Assembly (NCBI GenBank): GCA_022376515.1
Contig: WTXI01000147.1
Coordinates: forward strand, 1 to 64,000
Length of the DNA stretch: 64,000 nucleotides
Origin: Lactifluus volemus
Taxonomy: Eukaryota > Basidiomycota > Agaricomycetes > Russulales > Russulaceae
Direction of reading: 5' to 3'
The position numbers were made by a program, and so were the translations under genes. Within the stretch, counting starts at the first letter, position 1. Each line of letters starts with the position of its first letter. Positions 44,857-55,413 of the stretch are shown piece by piece. The notes below the pieces were generated by a model. That model made no database searches. It worked only from the letters and a program-made list of their open reading frames with translations, and had not been told where the DNA came from.

Positions 44857-47800
44857 ATGCCCGTGACCCGTTCTCCCAAACGTCAAGTCCAAAGACGTTG
44901 CCTGCATGCCCCTCTATTACCATGTACTCATACAGGATGCAATCGGTCGTTTCGGAATCACTCTGGGCTGACACAACATATTCGTGCCAAGCACCCCATT
45001 TCACCAATTTCTTCCAAACCGACGAACCTTTCGCCTTTCTCCCCAACTGTTGCATCTTCCCCGTGTCGACCTCTGTCTAGAACCTTATTTGGGGATATTC
45101 CGGAGGCAAATTTCACTGACAATGATATCCGTCACTCACCACTCCATGATGGGTTCGGATTTGACGCGTTGTCGGAAATGCCAGTGAGCCAAGGGGACTG
45201 CGACTATGATACCGTCAGGTTACCTTCTCCTGGCTCAGCTAGCATTACTAGTTCTCGAGGTGGACACAAAGATACGGTACTAAGACGAGAGTTTCATGGC
45301 AATATAAATGGTGCGACGCCAACTTGAATATAACCGGAATGTGTCTAATTATAACATTTGGTATCTTACAGCTGTTATATGTGATGACTCGGAGCGTGTC
45401 GAATTCATAGATCCCAGTACATTGTCTCCGCATAGCGAGTCCGAGTCTGATTGGGTACCCTTCAAAAGTCAGGTCCAATTTGAGATGGCCGAATTCCTTT
45501 TTAGCAGAAACCAGATGCCTGCAACACAAATTGACATTCTGCTTAAGCTATGGGAAGCTACTTTGGCTAAGCATGGTGATGCTGCCCCATTTTCGGACCA
45601 TAGAGACTTGTATGCGACGATCGATTCTATTTCTTTCGCTGACACACCCTGGGAGTCATTTAATGTGGTACACAATGACAATAAGCCAGATCGTGACATT
45701 CCGTCTTGGATGACATCAAATTACGATGTCTGGTTTCGGAACCCTCGCACACTCCTTCACAATCTCATATCAAATCCTGATTTTGACAAGGGGTTTGATT
45801 ATGTGCCTTTTCGCGAATATGATCAGCTCGGAAACCACCGCTTTCAGGATTTCATGTCCGGGAATTGGGCCTGGAAGCAAGCGGTATGGCACTTCTTTTT
45901 CGCTTACACAGGAGACATTCTGATGCTTCCAAAGGACTTGCTTGCTGAGGACGACCACACGCATGGCTCAATGTTTGTGCCAATCATCCTGGGAAGCGAT
46001 AAAACGACTGTGTCCATCGCAACTGGTAACAATGAGTACTGGCCCATCTACATGTCAATAGGAAACATCTGTAACAACATCCGGCGGGCTCATCGTAACG
46101 GCGTTGTGCTTCTTGGCTTTTTCGCCATCCCCAAATGTATGTGTTTCAGATTTCTTAAATAAAAAACACATTTACAGGTGGCACATAGCAGAAAAGAAGT
46201 ATGCCAGCGATGCATCGTTCCGAAGATATCGGCGCCAGCTATTCCATACAACTCTTGCTAAAATTCTCAAGCCCCTCGAACACAATATGACGATCCCTGA
46301 GGTTGTTCGCTGTCCAGATGGACATTTTCGGCGAGCCATTTATGGTCTTGGGCCTTATATCGCGGACTACCCTGAGCAAGCACTCCTTGCGTCCATTGTC
46401 CAAGGGTGGTGTCCCAAGTGAGTTTCCATGGTGATATATCTGATCAAGATCAATTGAGATTACCAACTACTAGGTGCACTGCACCTCCTCATGAGTTCGA
46501 CAAACCCGGGCTCCGCCGTTGTCAAGAGCATACAGAGGCGCTTGTAGAGGCACGTGAGTTAGGTGAATTGTGGGACGAGTATGGCCTAGTCGGTGACATC
46601 ATTGTAAGGGTTTCTTTCTACCTGTTAAATCTCTTTCATTTTCTACTTCATTTTCGTATTCTTTTGCTGTGGTATCTGGGCGCGTGCGGAGTCACGAGAG
46701 CGCTGATTGGGATCGAGCGCTGAGAGAGTGATTGACGTCATTTGCGCTCTGATGAATAGTCTGGTGGGAGATGCGTCAAGCCCATTGGCCTATAATTTTC
46801 TCTCGTGACATCTTCCTGTCGTCTCATCACTCGGATGACCTCAGCCGAGCTGGTTATTGTGAGTCCTACGAGTCACCTTCGCCTATATCCTCTTCCTCTC
46901 CATCGTCATCACATCTCTCTTCACCATCTAGCTTTCCATCGTCCGAGATCCTCCCCTTCACACCTGTAATATCACGTTCCCCTCCATCATCAGGTGAATA
47001 TCTTTCCCGGACTTCCGTATTATTCACACCATCAGTAATCTCAAGCGCTACTGTGTAGTACTGTCAGGCCGACAGCTCCAGGTATAGGTCATGGTGTCCT
47101 CAACCGCATACGTGACATACTGGATGTCGTCAAGGCACAAGCTGATGGGTTGTGGGATGGCCAATTATCGACAAAACGTTTATTGGATGAGCTTCGCCAG
47201 CACATCCCTCGGGTGCCGGATAACGGGGAACTAGTACCAGTGGACAGGTTACAGCGCATTCAGGACTTGATTAACGGCCTGGCAGAAGCGTCGAGACCTG
47301 CAAGACCTCCGACGCCTGAAGAGTCGCCATTCGATTCTGGCTCTGACACCTCGACCATGATCAGACGTCTTAGGAAAAGGTGGGACAGGCTGAGGTGAGA
47401 GCGCCGACACCATTAAAGCCACGATGGCAGAACTTCTTCGTCCTTCCCAACCTCCAACTGCTGTGCAAATTCAACCACCACCCGCATTCGTGCCCCTAAA
47501 CTTCCGACCTGATGCTCGTGGCCCACGACCTCGAAGTGCCAGTCCGACACTTCTTACCGAATTACCCCCGCTACGGCCGTTTACTGTCCCAATTCCAGAA
47601 CCTCTCGCTGCACATAATATGGGTCTCAGGCCTCCAGGGCGGCCAGAAAGAATCCCAGTCTGTTTCCTCCACCGCCTCCTGCAAGGGTTCCCTCAGCGAT
47701 CTCAGGGGCCGACGTTGGTCGTCGACCACCCACAGATGGACCACGTTTTGATGACGCTGTTCATGCCGGGAGGCGGATACGGACAGGTGATGGTGACGGA

Positions 47801-50800
47801 TGGATAGGGTCTCGATCCCCCCCAAGCTGCGGTGGTAAGCCTGAAGATTGATCCTGGTTTCCTCACTGTCTGACATTGATATATTGTAGCCTCCTCCACC
47901 GATTATCGAGGAAGTGCCTAGACGTGCTACTATGCCAGCGGTGCTTCAAGCATACCCACCACTCCCGGTATGCCTGTTGCTGGTTCTTATGCCTCTGCCT
48001 CTGACCAACAAAGCCGCAGCCTCCGCACTTAGGTGTACCAGGTGCCGCACCAGCCCCTCTGCCATTCACACAGGTACCGTATTCTCTGGAATTATGATGG
48101 ACTTTGTTAACACAAAAATATCTGTAGTCTGTCATTCTGCCGCCTATTTTCAATGAAATGATGGCCATGGTTCGGGTGCGTTCCCGTGCTGCATCCTTTG
48201 GCAATGCGGGTACAAGCTGACTTCGCGAAGGAAATCGATTCATGCATTTAGCCTCTTTGGAACAGCAACACGAGCTGATGAGATACATGGGCTCTCTGAA
48301 CGATTGGCTTGGGAATGATGTAGCAGACCGGCAAGCTGAGATTCGTAGTACCTCCGACCACCTCGACCAACTTCGGGACGATGTGAATCGCCTGTGCTAC
48401 CCGCGTTGTAGGTTGCACTATATCTATGTCCTGACGTGCCGCTAATAAATCCTTAGACCCGCAACCAGGGTCGGATTTGAACCAGGCTTTATGGGCCCAG
48501 GCCCTCCTGGCCCACAGTACTCTCGGTGTTCCACGTCTTCTCGCACCTCCACCTGGCGTGTATGTGCCCCCCTTCCCCCATGTTCCCTCGGCCGTATAGT
48601 GGGGCGATCCCTCCTGTGATTCCTGGCCGTCCTAGCGCAAATAAAACTCCAACCCCGAGTGACTCACCAGTAATTCTCTCTCCCCGATCCCACGATGGAG
48701 GTATACCATTCGTAGCACCAGCCATAGGTGTATTCCCTGGAGTTCTCCAGCTCCTCGAGTATACCAGCCTCCTGTTCCTATCGACGAGGAACCATATATA
48801 CCTCCTGCTCCCAGCCGGACTCCCACCGAATCCCCCCCGCCATCTGTGATTCCAGTAGTCGGTCGTCATCTCGTACCAGGTGCATTTCCTGTTGCGATGG
48901 TAGCTTCTCACCCTTCTCATTACCCCGACAGGCCAGAAACGCCAAACAAGCGAAGCCGCTCTCCCCCGTAGCCCTACAACCAGAGTCGCCGGGACCGTAT
49001 TATCCCTCTCGTGTTCCCACTCGCTACTTGAAACGCCCCATTTAACCCATCCAATCCATCCACCCAGTTCTAGTTGCGCTGACTCGGATTCCGTCTGCAG
49101 TACTACGCACATGCCAGCTGAGTCGTATCCGACGAGATATCGCCGGGACGGTATACTGAGTCAATAACCACCTTCTGAATGGCCCCTTTCACCCGAAGGA
49201 AGAGAATATTACCCTTGGATTCAGCACGAGCGCATTGCGGCGGCACACCTTCACTTTTTTCCCTTTCCCTTTCCCTTCTTTTGTCTGTTGTCACTGTGAT
49301 CTAGATTGCTTATCTGCTTTCGTTTATAGCCATTTACAAATGATTTCCCTCGTGCAGATATCCATGAACTTCTGTCGCCCGATCTTCTCCACCAAGTGAT
49401 TAAAGGCACATTCAAGGATCACTTAGTGACGTGGGTGGAGCAATACCTTGTCATCGCTCATTGCCGTAAACGTGCAAATGATATTATGGATGATATTGAC
49501 CATCGGTACCTTCTCCATTGCTTATTTGAAGCTGTGGCATTTTCACAAGTTTAGTATTGCTATCGTAGCTCCTTTTTCTGGCCTGCGGCGATTCCCCCGG
49601 GGTAGAGGATTCAAACAATGGACTGGGGATGATTCTAAGGCCTTGATGAAGGTCAGTGATTAGTGCATTTATCTTGCTAAATTTATATCAATTCCTTTAG
49701 GTCTACCTTCCAGCTATTCAAGGCCATGTCCCTCAGGGAATAGTGCGCACTTTCCGTGCCTTCTTGGAATTTTGCTATATTGCACGACATGACGTCATTG
49801 ATACACCTGCGCTCAAGTCACTCGAAGACGCACTCAGTCGGTTCCACCAACATCGAGCTGTGTTCGAGGAATATGCTGTTCGACCTGGTGGCTTCAGTCT
49901 CCCTCGACAGCATTCCCTTGTTCATTATGCAAGCCTTATTCGATTGTTTGGTGCACCCAATGGACTTTGTTCATCCATCACGGAATCAAAGCACATCAAA
50001 GCTATCAAAGAGCCTTGGCGACGATCTAATCGGTACAACGCACTTGACCAAATATTACTTACAAATCAGCGCCTTGATAAACTTGCTTCTTGCCGAGTTG
50101 ACTTTACGAGCCGCGGTATGCTTGATAGAACTTGTTCATCGGACTTACATCGTGAGCGACTACCAAAAGCTGTCTAGCAGCCAAATTTACCACTTGCAAT
50201 CCAAAAGGTAGCAACACGACTCGGAGTCACGGTGACAACCACGACATGCGCAGCGGCGACTTGAATGGGGGCACCAGCAAAGGAGATAAAGGCAACGATT
50301 ACGATGGGGTTGTAGACGGACCAACTGTTCTTGCTCACACGAATTTGGCCAAAACGATTTGTAAGTACTTCGTCCTTCTTGTTACATGTTAAACCATGGA
50401 TATGTCCAGGTCGTAAACGGCTCCTTAGTGCGCTTGCGGTTGAGCTTGGCCAACCAGATTTTGTTCAACTAATCCAGAGGTTTTTATGTGACCAACTGCC
50501 TGCTAATACTAATGATCTTATCCCGGAGGCTCGTGGCAACGTTTCAGTTTATACAAGTGCCATCTCGACGTTTCATGCGCCAAGTGACCTTAGTGGCATT
50601 GGTGGCATGCGATCGGAGTACATTCGAGCGACCTCAAGTTGGCGAAAAGGCCCGCCTCGTTATGACTGCGTTTTCGTTAATACAGACCCAGCCCTCGAAG
50701 GATTGCGTGGTCTTGAAGTTGCCCGCGTTCGTCTTTTTTTCTCATTCAAATTTCGTAACACGACGTATCCTTGCGCTCTGGTCCACTGGATGTCTCGAAT

Positions 50801-51041
50801 TGGCGATGGACCCAACGAGGAGACTGGAATGTGGGTCGTTGAACCCGACTTCAACGCTGATGGGTCACGATTTGTTTCTGTCATTCATCTTGATGCGATA
50901 CTTCGAGCGGCTCACTTGATTCCAGTGTATGGGGTAGACTTTATATCAAAGAACTTTTCCTTTCATGATTCGTTAGATAGATTTTCCTCTTTTTATGTCA
51001 ACAAATTCATCGACCATCATGCTTTTGAGATCGCTTTCTAG
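44857..51041 (+). CDS. Plavaka transposase (10 exons, 1011 aa)
   Basis: Exons 44857-45310, 45372-45883, 45935-46136, 46189-46417, 46474-46603, 49330-49505, 49555-49651, 49701-50151, 50208-50360 and 50410-51041 sum to 3036 nt with every junction in phase. An N-terminal C2H2 finger (CTHTGCNRSFRNHSGLTQHI) is followed by the Plavaka core: FEMAEFLFSRNQMPATQIDI, WMTSNYDVWFRNPRTLLHNL, HGSMFVPIILGSDKTTVSIA, GNNEYWPIYMSIGNI, RRAIYGLGPYIADYPEQALL, then across the giant intron FTNDFPRADIHELLSPDLLH, FSGLRRFPRGRGFKQWTGDD, GAPNGLCSSITESKHIKAIK and VARVRLFFSFKF. It is expected to cut and paste the element by binding its ends in the nucleus. Acidic residues GSD, ADIHELL and WTGDDS are candidates for the catalytic site, by inference. 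The intron between exons 5 and 6 is 2726 nt. Confidence 0.9.
46604..49329 (+). other. 2726-nt intron of the Plavaka transposase
   Basis: Donor GACATCATT|GTAAGG and acceptor TTTATAG|CCATTTACA join GDII to PFTNDFPRADIHELL in phase 0 in the middle of a conserved block. All the other introns of this gene are 49-61 nt. The 3' end has a strong pyrimidine tract (TTTTTCCCTTTCCCTTTCCC). The interior carries coding-like sequence, described separately. Confidence 0.85.
46770..49060 (+). pseudogene. Decayed proline-rich/coiled-coil coding region nested in the transposase intron
   Basis: Same orientation as the transposase. Pieces in different frames are a Ser-rich start (PSPISSSSPSSSHLSSPSS), GHGVLNRIRDILDVVKAQAD, LLDELRQHIPRVPDNGELVP, RLQRIQDLINGLAEASRP, AVQIQPPPAFVPLNFRPDAR, RPRSASPTLLTELPP, LASLEQQHELMRYMGSLNDW, LGNDVADRQAEIRSTSDHLD and further Pro-rich stretches (PPVPIDEEPYIPPAPSRTPT). 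Frames change every 200-400 bp and stops intervene, so I cannot build an intact gene. From memory, long Pro-rich coiled-coil proteins with a similar order occur in agaricomycete repeat regions. It could be a third element gene, a captured host gene or a nested insertion. Confidence 0.55.
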
Positions 51042-51074
51042 GCATTTGTTACACTGCTTAACCTTCTTAAGCCC

Positions 51075-51180
51075 TTAGAATTCATTTATTTACTTAGACA
51101 ACATTCACTTGATTACCGTTCATTACCCTTAGAGTTCATTTAATTACTTAGACAACATTCATTTGATTACCGTTCATTAG
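51075..51180. repeat. 53-bp tandem duplication near the right end of the Plavaka element
   Basis: TTAGA.TTCATTTA.TTACTTAGACAACATTCA.TTGATTACCGTTCATTA occurs twice head to tail (51075-51128 and 51129-51180) just after the transposase stop. Confidence 0.85.
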
Positions 51181-51347
51181 CGGTTGGTTTTCCTACTTAG
51201 CATAGCTTAGCATAGAGCGAGTTGCTTAACGTCAGCAGGTCAAGATCATTCTAATTAGTTCAATCTAGATGTAACCACGTCAATTATCAGTTAAGCGTGT
51301 CTAAACAGGGTCAAGCGTGTCTAAGCAATTTCGAATTTTACTGATGC

Positions 51348-52069
51348 GTCATCATCATTGGGCGATTCTGTCTTCAAAACGGTCAAGACGGAGAGGAATG
51401 ACTGACTGAATAGGCCCACCTAAGGGCCATCTTCGAGCGAAAATGACACTGCGGGCTAAGAGTCGAAAGGGAAGACACACGCGCGAAAGAAAGCGTAACA
51501 AACTTGCCCGCATCACGTTCCTCGTCACCATCGTAATCACCATCTCCCGGCGTGAGGAGCTTGGGTATGTTGGGCTGAGTACTTATTTTCTCTCGCACGA
51601 TTCGGTGAACCCGGGATAACATTCTGCCCTGCCATTGCCTGATTGGAAGTGGAAGACAGAGGAAGATGAAGAAGCAAAAGTAGTTGAGAGGAGATGCGTA
51701 AAGGAGACGACCTGGTCGGGGACCTTAAGAATATAGCATAATTATCAGCCTGCTGGGGTATTATTACCACCTGTAAGCGGAAGTAGGGCTGACTAGAAAC
51801 GTGCATGGTAGCGATAACCATGTTGCCGGAGGAGATTGTAGTCGGATTACCTACTGCCCCTGTGGCACCACCTCAGGCATTGTCACCCTCTCGCATGTAT
51901 TCTGCATGGCCAGATCGAAAGTTTTTTACTTTGTGATCAGACGTGCTATTCAAGCACAGTAGAAACGTACTGTAGCACCTAAATACGGAACCATGAGTCC
52001 GTGACTTTGAAATACCACGTGACTTTGATCACCACCGTTGCGACCAGCCCTGGGACAGCAGTCAGCTGT
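51348..52069. repeat. Right flank of the Plavaka insertion, then COQ8 promoter
   Basis: 51348-51700 continues the duplicated unit (GGGCGATTCTGTCTTCAA, AAATGACACTGCGGGCT, CGAAAGGGAAGACACAC) and matches 30630-30800. 51700-52069 has no recognised content and should contain the COQ8 promoter. Confidence 0.75.
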
Positions 52070-54542
52070 ATGCCGACGGGACCAGTTTTTAACTGGTTGG
52101 CCGTTGCCCACTCAGCTCTAGAGATCCTTGACCATGCACTGAAATACAGGGCTACACAAGTAGTACGGATACGAGGTACTCCGAGTCGAGTGCAGCAACA
52201 CCTTTACAACGGGGATGATAGCAAGCAGGAAGCAACTAATGCGGACCAGCTGGCTTTTCCTTCATCTGCAAACAAAATTCGCCCCCCTTCGTCAACCTAC
52301 ACCCAACCAAGCACCCTCCACGACGCCAAAGAGTCCTGGCCTAGGCAGCCTGGAGTAGCAGTACCTCAATCATCTCCACTTCCTGCAATTGTTCCAGAAC
52401 AACAATACGTCAATGGAACATCGCCAACGCCTACATTCGCACCTTTAGAACTAAACACCAAAAAGGCCGAATCAACTACCTTTTCTTTAAACGCCGAGGG
52501 TAGACCTGCTGTGAAACCTCTCATTTTGGAGGCGGACATCAAGGTGTGTAAACAGGACGTATCTTCGTCTCAGCACCTACCATCACGCCCCGGTGCTCCT
52601 TCCCTCGAGGTACTTTTCAATGACCTTTCCGAGATCCTATTCTATCCTCCATCTTTATTTTGTAGGCGCCCACCTCTAGACCCGAGAACGTGCGGCACCT
52701 TCAATCCTCCAAAGTGCCTTCTTCTCGCATCGGGCGGCTCTTTCATTACGGAGGTACCAGTCACTCTCCCAGTTGATTCCTGTCCATGGAGCTCACGTTC
52801 TGGGTCTCAGGCTTGGCAGCATCGCTCGGATACGGCGCCGCTTCTGAATTTCTCCGCCGTTCAGTTACATCCCCCGAGTCGTCAGAGTCGCCAACCTCCC
52901 TCATGATGACTGAAGCGAACTTGACGCGCCTGGTATCGAAGCTCACGCAGATGCGTGGCGCGGCGCTGAAGATTGGCCAGTTCCTCAGCATTCAAGGTTT
53001 AATTGTCTACTTGTAAATTTTCTTACACATCCCTCAATTTACCGTGGCCCGGCAGATACGCACGTACTTCCTCCGGACCTGGATCGTGTCTTTCGTCGCG
53101 TGCAGGACAGCGCACACTACATGCCCAACCGGCAAATGGAGGCGTGTCCAACCCAATATTAATCAGTGACTGGACTTTTTCGGAGCTGACTTTTCCGTGC
53201 TGCAGAGCGTAATGGCATCCTCTCTCGGGAAATCGTGGCGTTCCCTCTTTGCAAAGTTCGATCCTATACCCTTCGCGGCGGCCTCCATCGGGCAGGTCCA
53301 CGATGCCGTCCTCGCGGCGCATGTCTCCCCGACAGGACAGCCCGAGCGCGTAGCTGTGAAAGTTCAGTTCCCGAACATCGCCGAGAGCGTAGCGAGTGAC
53401 CTGAACTACATCCGCATACTGCTGACGGCGGGGCGCCTGCTCCCGCGCGGGCTATTTCTAGATAAAACGCTTGCAGTATTATAACCCTCTCCTTACGGCA
53501 GAAAAGATGGAGCTGACGGCTGAGATAGGTCATGAAGGAGGAACTAGCGGACGAGTGCGACTATGTCCGGGAGGCTGCATGTATGCGGTCGTTTGGCAGT
53601 GATAAGAGGCTCGGCGGTGATACACGCTTCAAAGTGCCATGGGTGTGGGAGGGGTGCACGGCTCGAGTCCTGGTTATGGAGTACGTAGATGGAATGAGTG
53701 TTGGTGGAGAGACGGTGCATCATCTTCCTCAAGCGGATCGCAACGAGGTGTGTCTCTCTTTCCCGGCTCAGTGCAAACCCCTTTAACAAAAAGTGATTTG
53801 ATGCACGGAAGATAGCGGCACGTGTGATTGAACTCTGCCTGCGCGAACTCTTCACTTTCCGTGAGATGCAGACAGATCCCAACTGGTCCAATTTTCTTTG
53901 GAACGCGAAAACGCGCCAGGTGCGGTGGGCTTTACCCTTTACACTCTCCTCGGCAACTCTAATCGTCCGAGCAGCTTGAACTAGTCGACTTTGGAGCAAC
54001 GCGTAGCTACAGCGCTACATTCATGGATAACTGGCTACGTCTGCTCCTCTCTGCTGCGCAGCAAGACCGCGAAGCCTGTATACGCTGGAGCTTGGAGCTT
54101 GGTTACCTCACCGGCGATGAGAACGATGTCAGTTTTCTCGCCGGAATTTCTCTCCCTTGTGATATGTCTGATCCGGGGCGTTAGACCATGAATAATGCCC
54201 ACGTTGAATCCTTGCAACTGCTCGCGACGCCATTTCGCAAAGACACACCTCAGCCATTCGCGTTTGGGCCTGGTTCGGCATGGGCTAGCGTCACCGCTGA
54301 CATCCGGGATCGCATCCCGGTCATGTTGCGTCATCGTCTTACGCCTCCACCAAGGGAGACGTACTCTCTTAATAGGTACGTATTCTGGCATCTTCCCAAA
54401 GCAGCGTTTGACCCACCACCCGGACAATAGAAAACTGAGCGGCGCTTTCTTGCTGGCGTCAAGATTGCGGGCTAGCGTAGATTGCAGAAAATTGTGGGAG
54501 GACGTCATTGGTGACTACCAATTTTCTACAAATCTATTGTGA
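52070..54542 (+). CDS. COQ8: COQ8/ABC1 (ADCK3-like) atypical kinase of ubiquinone synthesis
   Basis: Ten exons (52070-52609, 52666-52753, 52811-52996, 53056-53141, 53206-53475, 53529-53747, 53812-53919, 53975-54127, 54185-54375, 54431-54542) sum to 1953 nt, an intact 650-residue frame. I chose [20 protein letters not shown] as start because that is where family similarity begins; an in-frame ATG lies 69 nt upstream. UbiB hallmarks: [18 protein letters not shown], the KxGQ motif in [11 protein letters not shown], the Ala-rich AAAS loop in [20 protein letters not shown] with the ATP-site lysine, ADECDY, NFLW and DFG in [12 protein letters not shown]. It acts at the mitochondrial inner membrane in assembling the coenzyme Q synthesis complex (family knowledge). 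The intron after exon 4 is GC-AG (GAG|GCGTGT). Confidence 0.9.
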
Positions 54543-55413
54543 AAGTCTACGTTGGGGCAACCCAAAGCGAGAACCTGTTGGGATTTGGATCCCCTATCCT
54601 ATCGGAGTTAGGAATGGTGGAATCATGTGAAAGCTGTTAGTACCCTCACAGTCATGTGGAACAGGTGAATACCAGCTACTTTCGTAGCAAACAATCCAAG
54701 CTCTTCATTCCCAATTGCTTCCTCAGCGCTCTCTCGCTTTCCTCTGAACTGCTGAGCTCAAATTCAATTGGCGATCACTTGAAGGTCAAGAGCAGGTTCA
54801 GCTCCCTAATTCAGAGTGATTTCTTGGTGGGTGTTTGGAAGTATATCATGCACACCAAACGAGTCGAGCTCGTCTCCAGCGAATCCTAAACGAAAATGTG
54901 AGAGGCCAAATCAGAAAGGCTAAGCCTGCGCTCGCAAAATAGGGCAAACGGCGCGTAAGAGGACAGCGGCAAGCACAGTACCGCCTCGTCCAGGTTCGGG
55001 TGCAGAAGCGAGGGTGGACCAGCGGTTGGTCAGATAAAAGGCGTGCACTGGCAGCTCGCCAGTGCGACCCTTCTCGGGGCATCCAGCATGGACATAGTTC
55101 GGCTGGGCATGATGCACGGACGAACAATTCAGTCCGGAAATCATGATTAACGTAACTCGCCTGGTCATTACGTGATAGCTGCGAATTCGAGGTTCGTTGG
55201 TAGCACCGATCCACTCCCACTGGCAGGTGGGCTACTAGGCGCCAAGAGAAATACGTCAAATACCGGCTTGGTTACGCGGGAGAGGCGACATATCGACACC
55301 AGCGCGCCCGCCCCAAACATAGAGGGATTCAAGGAGGCTAAGTGGCGGTGCCTCGAGCCGTGGGAATTGGGTCAACGGTTCTATCATGCTGATCGAGCGT
55401 TGATCGATGATCG
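54543..55413. other. Intergenic stretch partly duplicated at 62990-63190
   Basis: The first 300 bp is the 3' flank of COQ8 and is partly repeated near 63000-63185. Frames of up to 137 codons on the minus strand (55259-54846) lack any recognisable domain. Confidence 0.5.

Larger units (their letters stand above)
41638..51347. mobile_element. Complete Plavaka-type DNA transposon, 9.7 kb
   Basis: Ends GCATCAGTAAAAGTCGA (left) and, read inward from the right, GCATCAGTAAAATTCGA form a 17-bp terminal inverted repeat with one mismatch. Outer GCA/TGC could instead be target duplication. Left subterminal DNA is full of CTTAAG/TTAATGCGACT repeats. The element carries a transposase (plus) and a companion gene (minus) read from one shared promoter. 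Both exon models close without stop or frameshift, so it may be autonomous. It is inserted in a copy of the DUF6533-flanking repeat: the left flank matches 30420-30615 and the right flank 30625 onward. Confidence 0.88.

Noticed and set aside
48460..48490. Possible tRNA T-arm (GGTTCAAATCCG on the minus strand)
   Set aside because: The flanking stem bases do not pair and no cloverleaf can be drawn around it.
41638..51347. Classification as a LINE/LTR element
   Set aside because: No reverse transcriptase, integrase or LTRs; the termini are inverted and the coding sequence is a Plavaka transposase.
54846..55259. 137-codon minus-strand frame downstream of COQ8
   Set aside because: No motif, no matching exon structure, and an Arg/Trp/Cys-rich composition like chance frames.
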